A stretch of DNA of 7,139 bases, from positions 1 to 7,139 of the forward strand of contig JAEUSE010000048.1 of assembly GCA_016788805.1 (NCBI GenBank), written 5' to 3'. The translations under genes were made by a program, and so were the position numbers. Under the pieces are notes generated by a model that made no database searches, had not been told where the DNA came from, and was given only the letters and a program-made list of their open reading frames with translations. The DNA is from Candidatus Doudnabacteria bacterium (GTDB taxonomy: Bacteria > Patescibacteriota > Doudnabacteria > UBA920). Below are positions 1 through 6,083 of this stretch, piece by piece; positions within the stretch are counted from its first letter, which is position 1, and each line of letters opens with the position of its first letter.

Positions 1-610
1 CACCGATGAAGCCGATTTTGATTCCATTTTTTTCAATTACCGCTGGCTTCCATGCTTCCTCCAAGGTGCTTCCGGTGCCCATGTGGAGTAAACCATTTTG
101 GTCCAAAACCTGCGCGGTGGTGCGTACGCCGTCTAGCCCTTGGTCGAGTGCGTGGTTATTGGCTAAGTTGAGCACGGCAAAACGGTAGGCAGCGAGTCCG
201 GCAACGTTGGGTTTGGGCGCGTTAAAGACCATAGTCTTATCCGGGTTAAATGCGTCGCTGTGTGAGAACGGTGTCTCTAAGTTTCCAAAGTTAAAGTCGG
301 TGGACAGGAGTAATTCTCCCATGCCGCGGAACGGATGAAGTGGGTCTTGCTTGGTTTTTATTTTTTGGGCGATACCGCGGGATAAAGATATATCACCTAC
401 AGCCAGAAAAGTTACGGTTCGAGGTTCGTGCCGGGTAAGCGTGGTTTTTTTAAAACTCTGGCTTTCGGTATAGTAATCGTCCAAAGTTTTACCGGGGTCT
501 GCCGACCGGCGCTCCAGGTTCTTATTGGGCACTATAAAAGTCGTCACGCTGACTACTGTTAGTGTAATTACTAAAAGAGATAGAAGATGCAAAAGTTTAC
601 GAGACATCAT
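1..610 (-). CDS. CapA-family (PGA_cap) metallophosphatase-like protein, partial at C-terminus
   Basis: The C-terminal part lies beyond the left edge; 203 residues are visible. They begin with a short basic stretch and a hydrophobic segment (about residues 5-27, LLHLLSLLVITLTVVSVTTF), which reads as a signal anchor, so the protein is probably exported or membrane-tethered. The CapA/PgsA-type calcineurin-like fold then follows, recognised from VTFLAVGDISLSRGI (metal-binding Asp in GD), FNFGNLETPFS (the family's NLE motif) and LNLANNHALDQG (the NNH motif). Family members take part in poly-gamma-glutamate or capsule synthesis, or are envelope phosphatases of unknown substrate; no pgsB or pgsC neighbour is visible, so the substrate is open. 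Two adjacent in-frame ATG codons (608-610 and 605-607) could start it, and no clear Shine-Dalgarno site precedes either. It lies about 100 bases downstream of dprA on the same strand. Confidence 0.85.
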   Translation of the reverse strand, partial: MMSRKLLHLLSLLVITLTVVSVTTFIVPNKNLERRSADPGKTLDDYYTESQSFKKTTLTRHEPRTVTFLAVGDISLSRGIAQKIKTKQDPLHPFRGMGELLLSTDFNFGNLETPFSHSDAFNPDKTMVFNAPKPNVAGLAAYRFAVLNLANNHALDQGLDGVRTTAQVLDQNGLLHMGTGSTLEEAWKPAVIEKNGIKIGFIG

Positions 611-632
611 TTGGTGTGTGTGGGTTAAAAGA

Positions 633-644
633 CTGACAGGTCAG
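633..644. promoter_or_regulatory. Palindrome CTGAC-AG-GTCAG upstream of the CapA-like gene
   Basis: A 12-bp interrupted palindrome lies 23 bases upstream of the CapA-like start, in the only gap between dprA and that gene. Nearby are two similar boxes, GCTGATAAGACC (650-661) and TCTGATAAAACG (669-680). These could be operator sites, but no regulator is visible and the promoter itself is not clear, so this is a weak call. Confidence 0.2.
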
Positions 645-702
645 ATAGGGGCTGATAAGACCAATGAGTCTGATAAAACGTATACGACTAATCAATATCT
701 CG

Positions 703-719
703 GTTCGCTTTTAGCGAAC
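703..719 (-). repeat. Small hairpin spanning the dprA stop codon
   Basis: GTTCGCT and AGCGAAC form a perfect 7-bp stem with a 3-base loop, and the dprA TAA stop falls at the loop and stem junction. On the dprA strand it is followed by CGAGATATTG rather than a T-run, so it is not a canonical intrinsic terminator. It may protect the 3' end of the message or be a weak pause site. Confidence 0.4.
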
Positions 720-1805
720 GCGGATGTACTGTTGGCCGCCGACATTTTTTATAGCGCCCTTCATCTCTAGAAAAGTGAGCGTAGTTGTAACGCCTGAGGC
801 GTCCGTATCCGAGTTTTGTATAATCGCATCTACGGTCATTGGTTCAGAAGTAAGTATAGCAAGGACTGCTTGTTCTGTTGGGCTATAGTCTTTTGCTAGA
901 GGCGTAGTCTCGAGTTTTGGGCTCAGGTTTAAATCGTTTAGAATATCCGCCGCCTCAGTAACTAAACTTGCGCCCATTTTGATTAAATTGTTCGGACCGC
1001 GCGACTCTTCCGCGTAGATGGGTCCCGGAACGGCGTAGAGTCGTCGGTTTTGCTCAAGCGCGTACTGGGCTGTAATGAGGGAGCCGCTCTTGAGACTACA
1101 CTCTACAATAAGGGTGCCCAGACCAAGACCGGCGATAATGCGATCACGAGCAACAAAGTTTTGCTTAAACGGCGGGGTGCCGGGCGGATATTCACTTATA
1201 AGGCACCCGCCTGCCGTAAGTATTTCTTCCGCGAGCAGTAAATGGTTTTTTGGATACAGAGTTTTGTCGTCAACTCCTCCGCCGAGTACGGCAATAGTTG
1301 GTCTGCCTTTTTCGGTCGCCTGCTTGTGTGCCAGTGCGTCTACGCCATAGGCTAATCCTGAAGCAATGACTATGCCCGCGTCAACCAATGGCCCGAGGAC
1401 TCGAGGTGTTACACTCATCCCGTAGGTGGTAACCTTCCTCGTACCAACTACTGAGAGGATAGCCCAGTCTGCCGCGGGTACGGTTCCTCGTACGTAGAGG
1501 AGTGCCGGTGGAAGTCCGCATTCGAGTAATAGCCTCGGGTACTGCCGATCTTGGGCACTTATAAGTCGGATGGCCAGCGTGTCGAGTTTGTCCGCTTCCG
1601 CTTCCAGGTCGATTGATTGCCTAAATTTGATAAATTTTTCGGCAAGCTCGGCATCAATTCCGGCGGCGATGATCTCGCCCGTGGAAGCAGTAAAGGCCTG
1701 TCCAAAATTTTCAAAATAATTGCTTAATAGACCTAGTCGTTTCGGGCCGAAAGACGGAAAGAGGTTTAAGCCGTGTAAATAGATAGTATCGGCAAGGGGA
1801 TTCAT
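711..1805 (-). CDS. dprA: DNA processing protein DprA (Smf)
   Basis: The product has 364 residues, a normal length for the family. DprA binds incoming single-stranded DNA during natural transformation and loads RecA onto it. The N-terminal third (about 1-85) is helical. The Rossmann-like DprA domain follows, with SVVGTRKVTTYG (118-129), IASGLAYGVDALAH (147-160), AVLGGGVD (172-179), SEYPPGTPPFKQNF (204-217), DRIIAGLGLGTLIVE (221-235), SGSLITAQYALEQ (240-252) and the YAVPGP segment (257-262). The usual FxxRNRIIAGLS motif reads FVARDRIIAGLG here, with Asp in place of Asn. A winged-helix domain ends the protein (about 305-364). The ATG at 1803-1805 has no Shine-Dalgarno sequence; a possible -10 (TATAGT, 1820-1825) would give a leader of only about 8 bases. 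Its start region overlaps the strong divergent promoter of the 1844-2047 RNA. Its presence suggests DNA uptake capacity. Confidence 0.96.
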   Translation of the reverse strand: MNPLADTIYLHGLNLFPSFGPKRLGLLSNYFENFGQAFTASTGEIIAAGIDAELAEKFIKFRQSIDLEAEADKLDTLAIRLISAQDRQYPRLLLECGLPPALLYVRGTVPAADWAILSVVGTRKVTTYGMSVTPRVLGPLVDAGIVIASGLAYGVDALAHKQATEKGRPTIAVLGGGVDDKTLYPKNHLLLAEEILTAGGCLISEYPPGTPPFKQNFVARDRIIAGLGLGTLIVECSLKSGSLITAQYALEQNRRLYAVPGPIYAEESRGPNNLIKMGASLVTEAADILNDLNLSPKLETTPLAKDYSPTEQAVLAILTSEPMTVDAIIQNSDTDASGVTTTLTFLEMKGAIKNVGGQQYIRVR

Positions 1806-1808
1806 GGC

Positions 1809-1837
1809 TTGACAATATTACTATAAAGGTGTATAAT
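1809..1837 (+). promoter_or_regulatory. Perfect sigma70 consensus promoter for the 1844-2047 RNA
   Basis: TTGACA (1809-1814) and TATAAT (1832-1837) are separated by exactly 17 bases, a 12 of 12 match to the housekeeping consensus. Transcription would start near 1844. The -35 element lies 4 bases from the start codon of dprA, which is transcribed in the other direction. This is the strongest promoter in the window and faces a region with no plausible protein gene. Confidence 0.9.
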
Positions 1838-1843
1838 AATAAC

Positions 1844-2047
1844 AGTTAAATTTCTAGAGATTTCTGAAGCTTCAAGTTTGTGTTTAGTTTCCTGCTTGTA
1901 AGTGCGAACGTAGAAGTCATCCCTCCTACCTTCTGCTACTAGCAGTGAGTAAAGGTTTATAGGCGTTTGTCTGTAGCCTTTCACTTGCAAGTGGGATAGT
2001 GAACATAAAATCTCTCCGCCGAGTGGCGGAGAGATTTTTTTATTTTT
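1844..2047 (+). ncRNA. Structured non-coding RNA of about 200 nt, possible 6S-like RNA
   Basis: A perfect promoter and a strong intrinsic terminator bound this stretch, and no ORF with protein-like composition lies between them. The sequence folds on itself extensively. Bases 1877-1904 pair with 1982-2009 in a 28-position stem with only two mismatches (1887/1999 and 1889/1997), G-U pairs included. Inside, one fold continues the rod: 1905-1910 with 1964-1969, 1925-1928 with 1960-1963, 1929-1932 with 1952-1955, and hairpin CTGCT-ACT-AGCAG (1933-1945), with unpaired bulges at 1911-1924 and 1970-1981. A competing fold makes two hairpins (1910-1916/1930-1936 and 1951-1962/1971-1981). A long rod with an open centre at about 200 nt and a strong promoter resembles 6S RNA, which binds RNA polymerase. 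I do not see hallmarks of SRP RNA, tmRNA or RNase P RNA. The RNA class is uncertain; its existence is well supported. Confidence 0.75.
2007..2047 (+). terminator. Intrinsic terminator of the 1844-2047 RNA
   Basis: Arms 2007-2020 and 2025-2038 pair perfectly over 14 bp around a GAGT loop, with core CTCTCCGCC/GGCGGAGAG, followed by a T-rich tail (2035-2041, then A and five more T). The tail favours the plus strand. On the minus strand the stem is followed by TTTTATG only, so it may act weakly for pth, whose stop codon sits in the tail at 2040-2042. Confidence 0.92.
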
Positions 2048-2603
2048 CAAAAATAAAGTTGTCGATTGCTTCCATGGTTTGGGGGAACACCGTCTCGCGG
2101 AGTAGGGCAAGCTCTTGGTCGGAGAACGGCTGTAGGACGTACTCATCGGTTGGGCTTTCGTGTCGGGAGATTCGCGATTCTACCCCAATGCGTATGCGGT
2201 GGAATTTTTGCGTGCCGAGCGAGTCAATAATGCTGGTCACGCCGTTGTGGCCCGCTGCTCGGGAATCGAAGGCGGTTTTCCAGTAGCCGAACTTTAAGTC
2301 CAATTCATCGTGTACTACCAGTAAGTCAGTCTCCGGATTCGCCTTGTAAAAGTGGATAATCTCTCTAACCGCTTCGCCCGATTTATTCATGTAGGTTTGA
2401 GGCTTGATAAAAAAAGTTTTTATAGGGCCCTGCGGATGTTGAGTAGCGGTAAAATGAACTTCGCAAATTTGGCCCTGAAAACGAGAGGTGCAGGAAATGG
2501 CCTCCAACTTTTTTAAATATTCATCTACGGCCAAAAACCCGGCGTTGTGTCGCGTGCATTCATACTTCTTACCCGGGTTGCCGAGCCCAACGATTAGTTT
2601 CAT
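2040..2603 (-). CDS. pth: Peptidyl-tRNA hydrolase
   Basis: The product has 187 residues, typical for bacterial Pth, and releases peptides from tRNAs that drop off the ribosome, recycling them. Visible motifs are MKLIVGLGNPGKKYECTRHN at the start (N9 and catalytic H19), FIKPQTYMNKSGEAV (N73), VVHDELDL (D99) and AAGHNG (N120), corresponding to the active-site and substrate-binding residues of the E. coli enzyme. I chose the ATG at 2601-2603 because the family begins at MKLIVGLGNPG; an upstream in-frame ATG would add 52 residues with no family counterpart. TGCTATAAT (2610-2618 on the complement) lies 6 bases before this ATG, so transcription should begin at or next to the start codon and the message is probably leaderless. 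The 3' end meets the oppositely oriented terminator at 2007-2047. Confidence 0.97.
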   Translation of the reverse strand: MKLIVGLGNPGKKYECTRHNAGFLAVDEYLKKLEAISCTSRFQGQICEVHFTATQHPQGPIKTFFIKPQTYMNKSGEAVREIIHFYKANPETDLLVVHDELDLKFGYWKTAFDSRAAGHNGVTSIIDSLGTQKFHRIRIGVESRISRHESPTDEYVLQPFSDQELALLRETVFPQTMEAIDNFIFEK

Positions 2604-2609
2604 ATGTGT

Positions 2610-2618
2610 ATTATAGCA
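2610..2618 (-). promoter_or_regulatory. Extended -10 promoter of pth, predicted leaderless
   Basis: TGCTATAAT reads on the minus strand: a perfect -10 hexamer (2615-2610) with the TGn extension. With the usual 6-base gap the first transcribed base is 2603, the A of the pth ATG. The -35 region is poor (TTGCGC with only 15 bases of spacing), as is usual for extended -10 promoters. Confidence 0.7.
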
Positions 2619-2775
2619 GCATCGGTACGCGCGCAATATTGTGAGGCCTAAGGTCCAGATGTTGTTGGTTCGTATGCCCCTTGTAGCCGCAATCAGTTTC
2701 AGGTAGGATGGATGGGTGAAAAGCTCTTTTGGGTTACGAAACAGCCCGTGGGTAAACATATAACCTCCGAACCAT

Positions 2776-2782
2776 AAAGGAG
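2776..2782 (+). promoter_or_regulatory. Strong ribosome binding site of the zinc-finger gene
   Basis: AAAGGAG lies 6 bases before the ATG at 2789 and fixes that start. It is the only classical Shine-Dalgarno sequence in the window. CTCC at 2765-2768 could pair with GGAG (2779-2782), with flanking A/T pairs, and hide the site if the transcript begins far enough upstream. A possible -10 (TATAAC, 2759-2764) would instead start transcription after CTCC, so regulation by this hairpin is uncertain. Confidence 0.75.
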
Positions 2783-2788
2783 TTCATT

Positions 2789-3025
2789 ATGAATAGTCAT
2801 GGGCACGTACCTAGAAGTAATTTGAAGGAGGGGGACTCTGTAACTCCTCCGACAGCTCCGCCGGTGCTATGTGTCTGGTGCAAACAGCGCGAAGCCGATT
2901 CAGCTTTACAAGCTTTTTGCAGCACATCTTTGATATTTTGTTCAAAGGAGTGTCAGCGCAGCCACATAGATGCTTGTGATCCTTGTTTCCGTAAAATATT
3001 GGCCACAAGAAGCTATCCGGGGTGA
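2789..3025 (+). CDS. Small cysteine-rich zinc-finger-like protein (HIT/MYND or treble-clef type), function unknown
   Basis: The protein has 78 residues. Residues 1-27 are polar and proline-rich, probably disordered. A metal-binding core follows: C28-x2-C31, C44, C51-x3-C55-x3-H59-x3-C63 and C66. The piece FCSKECQRSHIDAC resembles the second half of HIT and MYND zinc fingers, and FCS-x2-C also occurs in treble clefs such as YacG. Compared with the HIT pattern, one expected cysteine is Ser47; C66 might substitute. The gene is real by context: it has the window's only clear Shine-Dalgarno site, a TGA stop, and an intrinsic terminator 6 bases later in the same direction. It stands alone on the plus strand between pth and der. 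Such fingers usually bind proteins or RNA, but I cannot name a role. No membrane segment or signal peptide is visible, so it is probably cytoplasmic. Confidence 0.82.
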   Translation: MNSHGHVPRSNLKEGDSVTPPTAPPVLCVWCKQREADSALQAFCSTSLIFCSKECQRSHIDACDPCFRKILATRSYPG

Positions 3026-3030
3026 GCTGT

Positions 3031-3056
3031 GGGGGCATGGAAATGCCCCCTTTTTT
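3031..3056 (+). terminator. Intrinsic terminator after the zinc-finger gene
   Basis: GGGGGCAT and ATGCCCCC form a perfect 8-bp stem around GGAA, followed by six T. There is no T-run on the other strand, so it serves the plus-strand gene only. Its tail overlaps the stop codon of der (3055-3057), which is transcribed toward it. Confidence 0.94.
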
Positions 3057-4413
3057 ATACTTTTTTGACTAAGCGGACTTTAATGGGTGTACCCCAAAAG
3101 TTAAGCTCTTTAATGATGGCGTTTTCTACGGACTTTCGGAAGTTCTCCTGAATAGCCGGGGTATGGTTGACTAAGAGTTCAAACTTCGGCGGATTGGTTT
3201 CCACTTGAGCGAGACTGTAAACCTTCGGCTCTTTTTGATCCATGAGCCGTTTGGGTGGGTTCTGCTTCTTACGCCGGGCAAGCAAGTCTTTGAGTGCTTC
3301 CGGGTTTACAATTTGTTTCCGACTCGCGTCGATTTTGTTAATGGCGGCAATGGCTTCACTCAAGCCTTCACCGGTTTTACCGGAGACAAAGAACACCGGG
3401 CACATCCACAAAAAAGGAAAGTGGTGAGAAATATAGGCCTGGAGTTTTTCTCGGCTCGGCTCGGCTACGGTTTTCTTTTTTTGTTGGCCGGCGTCGTAGA
3501 GGTCAATTTTGTTTACTAAGACAATGCAACCTTTTTCTTGAGAGATAATTTCCTGGGCTACAGATTGGTCCTGGCTGGTTACTTCTTCGGTGGCGTCTAC
3601 CACAAAGAAGCATACGTCGCTTCGGCGGATAGACTTATAGGTTTGGTAACTGGAGAAGACATCGGGTTGGGCTTGGCGGGCCGCTTTCTTTTTTAGACCG
3701 GCAGTATCTATAAACGTATAGTCGGTGCCATTAATAGTAACGTCGCTATCAATCGCCGTGCGGGTTGTGCCCGGCACATTGGAAACCACCACGCGTTCGT
3801 CTTTGAGGATTTGGTTAAAAATACTGGACTTGCCCACATTCGGTTTTCCCACAATTGCTACTCCGATTGAACCCGTCTCTTGTCTCTTGTCTCTTGTCTC
3901 TTCTTGTTCTGCTGTCGGCAGAACAGAAACAATATGGTCGAGCATATCGCCAATCCCGCGGCCGGTTACGGAAGATACGGGGAAAACCGCCTTAAGGCCG
4001 AGCTTCAAAAAGCTTGCGGTGAGCGCTTCTAGGTTTTTTGGAGAGTCTAATTTATTTATGGCCAGCACGACCGGTTGCTTGGATTTTCTGAATTTGAGTA
4101 ACACTTGCCGGTCGAGACTGTCGGGCGGAAGTTTGCCATCTACCACCATAACAATGACTTGGGCTTCTTTGGCGGCCACCTCAATCTGTTTGTGTACGGA
4201 CGCCTCCAATTCGCTTGCAGCGTCGGCCTCAAGCCCCGCGGTGTCTACAAGTTCAAAAGCCGCGCCGTTCCAGCCGGTAGGGGCGTATTGGCGGTCACGG
4301 GTGGTGCCGGCGACGTCGGAAGTCACCGCTTTCATTTCCCCAATAATTTTATTAAACAGGGTGGACTTGCCTGCGTTAGGTGGGCCGACGAGGGCGACGA
4401 TGGGTAGAGACAT
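3055..4413 (-). CDS. der: Ribosome assembly GTPase Der (EngA)
   Basis: The product has 452 residues, normal for Der, which carries two GTPase domains and a KH-like C-terminal domain and is needed for maturation of the 50S subunit. First G domain: GPPNAGKS (10-17), GTTRD (36-40), DTAG (57-60), NKLD (120-123), SS (147-148). Second: GKPNVGKS (189-196), GTTR (215-218), DTAG (236-239), NKID (301-304), SGK (344-346). The KH-like domain covers about 365-452 and ends NFWGTPIKVRLVKK. The linker between the G domains, residues 171-181 (EETRDKRQETG), is encoded by four exact copies of a heptanucleotide. The ATG at 4411-4413 is chosen because the family starts MxxPIVALVG; an in-frame TTG 30 bases upstream would translate repeat DNA. 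No Shine-Dalgarno sequence is visible. The LCP gene lies 127 bases upstream on the same strand. Confidence 0.97.
   Translation of the reverse strand: MSLPIVALVGPPNAGKSTLFNKIIGEMKAVTSDVAGTTRDRQYAPTGWNGAAFELVDTAGLEADAASELEASVHKQIEVAAKEAQVIVMVVDGKLPPDSLDRQVLLKFRKSKQPVVLAINKLDSPKNLEALTASFLKLGLKAVFPVSSVTGRGIGDMLDHIVSVLPTAEQEETRDKRQETGSIGVAIVGKPNVGKSSIFNQILKDERVVVSNVPGTTRTAIDSDVTINGTDYTFIDTAGLKKKAARQAQPDVFSSYQTYKSIRRSDVCFFVVDATEEVTSQDQSVAQEIISQEKGCIVLVNKIDLYDAGQQKKKTVAEPSREKLQAYISHHFPFLWMCPVFFVSGKTGEGLSEAIAAINKIDASRKQIVNPEALKDLLARRKKQNPPKRLMDQKEPKVYSLAQVETNPPKFELLVNHTPAIQENFRKSVENAIIKELNFWGTPIKVRLVKKV
3875..3902. repeat. Four tandem copies of GTCTCTT inside der
   Basis: Four perfect 7-bp units lie end to end (28 bases); on the coding strand the unit reads AAGAGAC. 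Because 7 is not a multiple of 3, the repeat is read in all three frames and gives a charged stretch (ETRDKRQET) in the interdomain linker of Der. Gain or loss of one unit would shift the frame; gain of three would add seven residues. Confidence 0.95.
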
Positions 4414-4421
4414 GGTTATGT

Positions 4422-4502
4422 AATTTCCAATTGCCAATTCCAATTTTTAATTTCCGGGGCTCAGTATCCCATTGGAAATTGAGAATTGAGTATTGGGAAT
4501 TT
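4422..4502. repeat. Inverted heptad-repeat element between the LCP gene and der
   Basis: The left arm has units AATTTCC, AATTGCC, AATTCC, AATTTTT and AATTTCC (4422-4455, spacing 7, 7, 6, 7). The right arm has ATTGGAA, ATTGAGA, ATTGAGT and ATTGGGA (4471-4498), the complementary type. AATTTCC (4449-4455) and GGAAATT (4474-4480) pair perfectly around an 18-base loop. The element fills most of the 127-base spacer and extends to within 9 bases of the der start codon. No promoter or terminator signal is obvious inside it. Confidence 0.75.
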
Positions 4503-4540
4503 AGGCAAGATGTTAAGGGGTTGCAGTTTAAGCTAAAGCG

Positions 4541-6073
4541 TTAATTGTCCAATTGTAGCGGGGTAGTTGTTGTTCCTGTGGCTGCGGGGGTAGCGGTCGG
4601 CTGAGTTGTTGCGGGTAGCGGGGCGGTGAAGCGGGCGGGCAGGTTATTTCCGAGTATGAGCACGATGTCGCTACGGGCCGCGTCAATCCGGATATTGGGC
4701 GGAGCTAGGCTGACTTCTCGGGCCTTTAAGGTATTTTTTATGTAGTTAGCCGTTTCAGGCTTTTGGTTTACTTGATAGAGCACCGTTTGGTCGGGTTCTA
4801 AGTCGGGATAGGTAATGGCCCACACCGTCAGCCCGGCTTGTTCGAGGTTGGCCGCGACTCGTTTATAACGACTCCCTTTGGGGTCGGTAGTGGCAATCCA
4901 TATGACGCTTTTTTCCTGCGCTAACTTACCGATACTAAAGCTGTTGTTAAAGTAATCCTTTACGTCCTCCGCGGTTTTTCCGGGGCAGGGCACTAGAACG
5001 TAGGCCTTGCTTTCGGGCTCGATGAAGGGGCAAATAATACCAGTGTTGGGGTCAAGACTACTACTGCTTATTTGGTTGGAGGTAATGCCTTGGGCAATCC
5101 GGGCTAAGCGGAAGAGTTGGCCCGGGCTAAAGTTGGTATGAAAGTGGCTGGTAAAAGTTTGCAGCAGTTTGGTAATAGTTCCGCTGTCTGTAAGGATATT
5201 TAACTTTTGTACTTTAGCTCGGGCGGCTTGGATAATTTTTTGCTGGCGTTGGCTGCGGGCAAAGTCTGATCCTTCGGGTCCTGCCGCGTGACGGGAGCGA
5301 GAGAAGATAAGCGCCTGGGCTCCGTTAAAGTGTTGGTCGCCTGCGGTGAATGTTTGCGGGGGCAAGAAACCGGTTCCGTTGTTGGGATATTGGTAATCGG
5401 TAAATGTGCGTTCTACGTGCACGTCTACCCCGCCGATTTCGTCTATAGCTTTTTCGAAGCCGCTAAAGTCCAGTACGGCGAAGTAGGGAATGCTTAAACC
5501 TGTTATGTCACTGACCATTTGCCTGGCGAGGCTCCCTGCTTCGTTCCAGTCCTTGTGTTTGTTGAAACCTTCCGCGAAGGCCGCATTAATTTTTCGGTAA
5601 CCAAAGCCGGGGAGTTTTACTTGATAATCCCGGGGGATACTGACCAGGGACACTTCTTTCGTATCTAACTTGAGCCGGGCCACAATGATGGTGTCGGTTA
5701 AGTAGGGTCCGTCGTGTCCTTCGCCGCCAATGCCGAGTAAAAGGGTGTTTACATATCCGGTCTCCTCGCCGCTAATGTGCACGTCGCTATTGCCGGCGCG
5801 GAACAGGATATCTCGTGCGTTGCCCAGGATGCTTTGCTGGGCGCCAACGAAGCTGCTGGATGACCAGGTGCTGGCGAAAACAAATAGTACGCCGATAACA
5901 ACCGCCACCGTTAAAATAATGGCGCTGAAAATTTTAAGCCAGCGTCGTTTTTTAGGCTTGGGCTGCCCCAAGGGCGGTTTGTTCGAAGGCGCGGGGGGAC
6001 CAAAGTGTACAGAAATATGAGGGGCTTGGCGCACACCGTCGACAAAATGAGAGCGGTTATGAGAATCGGCCAT
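4541..6073 (-). CDS. LytR-CpsA-Psr (LCP) family cell-wall glycopolymer transferase
   Basis: The product has 510 residues. LCP enzymes transfer polyprenyl-pyrophosphate-linked glycopolymers to peptidoglycan or related acceptors outside the membrane. Residues 1-44 are cytoplasmic, rich in proline and base-charged toward the end (KPKKRR, 39-44); 47-68 is one transmembrane helix, giving an N-in, C-out topology. The LCP catalytic domain covers about 108-290: LLLGIGG (111-117), TDTIIVARL (126-134), VSLVSIPRD (141-149), YRKINAAF (159-166), VLDFSGFEKAIDEIGGVDV (200-218), and SRSRH with DFARSQRQQ (258-278), whose Arg and Asp residues bind the pyrophosphate. A LytR C-terminal type domain (about 386-477, ending VLILGNN) is followed by a Thr/Pro/Ala-rich tail (481-505). 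The ATG at 6071-6073 has no Shine-Dalgarno site but has an extended -10 just upstream. Which polymer it attaches cannot be told from here. Confidence 0.93.
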   Translation of the reverse strand: MADSHNRSHFVDGVRQAPHISVHFGPPAPSNKPPLGQPKPKKRRWLKIFSAIILTVAVVIGVLFVFASTWSSSSFVGAQQSILGNARDILFRAGNSDVHISGEETGYVNTLLLGIGGEGHDGPYLTDTIIVARLKLDTKEVSLVSIPRDYQVKLPGFGYRKINAAFAEGFNKHKDWNEAGSLARQMVSDITGLSIPYFAVLDFSGFEKAIDEIGGVDVHVERTFTDYQYPNNGTGFLPPQTFTAGDQHFNGAQALIFSRSRHAAGPEGSDFARSQRQQKIIQAARAKVQKLNILTDSGTITKLLQTFTSHFHTNFSPGQLFRLARIAQGITSNQISSSSLDPNTGIICPFIEPESKAYVLVPCPGKTAEDVKDYFNNSFSIGKLAQEKSVIWIATTDPKGSRYKRVAANLEQAGLTVWAITYPDLEPDQTVLYQVNQKPETANYIKNTLKAREVSLAPPNIRIDAARSDIVLILGNNLPARFTAPLPATTQPTATPAATGTTTTPLQLDN

Positions 6074-6083
6074 AGTGTAGGTA

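Noticed and set aside
1802..2146. Open frame of 114 codons on the minus strand between pth and dprA
   Set aside because: It overlaps the pth coding region and runs through the structured RNA and terminator stem; its protein sequence has no recognisable motif and low-complexity Ser/Lys composition.
2604..2759. 52-residue N-terminal extension of Pth
   Set aside because: The family begins at MKLIVGLGNPG, the extension has no homologous feature I recognise, and an extended -10 sits directly before the inner ATG.
3023..3025. UGA read as glycine (Absconditabacteria or Gracilibacteria code)
   Set aside because: This TGA ends the zinc-finger ORF 6 bases before an intrinsic terminator, and GGN codons encode glycine throughout the window.
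2811..3038. Minus-strand frame of 75 codons opposite the zinc-finger gene
   Set aside because: It has no ribosome binding site, and the Shine-Dalgarno site and directional terminator support the plus-strand gene instead.
4414..4443. TTG start adding 10 residues to Der
   Set aside because: The added residues (MELAIGNYIT) come from the heptad repeat DNA; the ATG at 4413 gives the normal family start.
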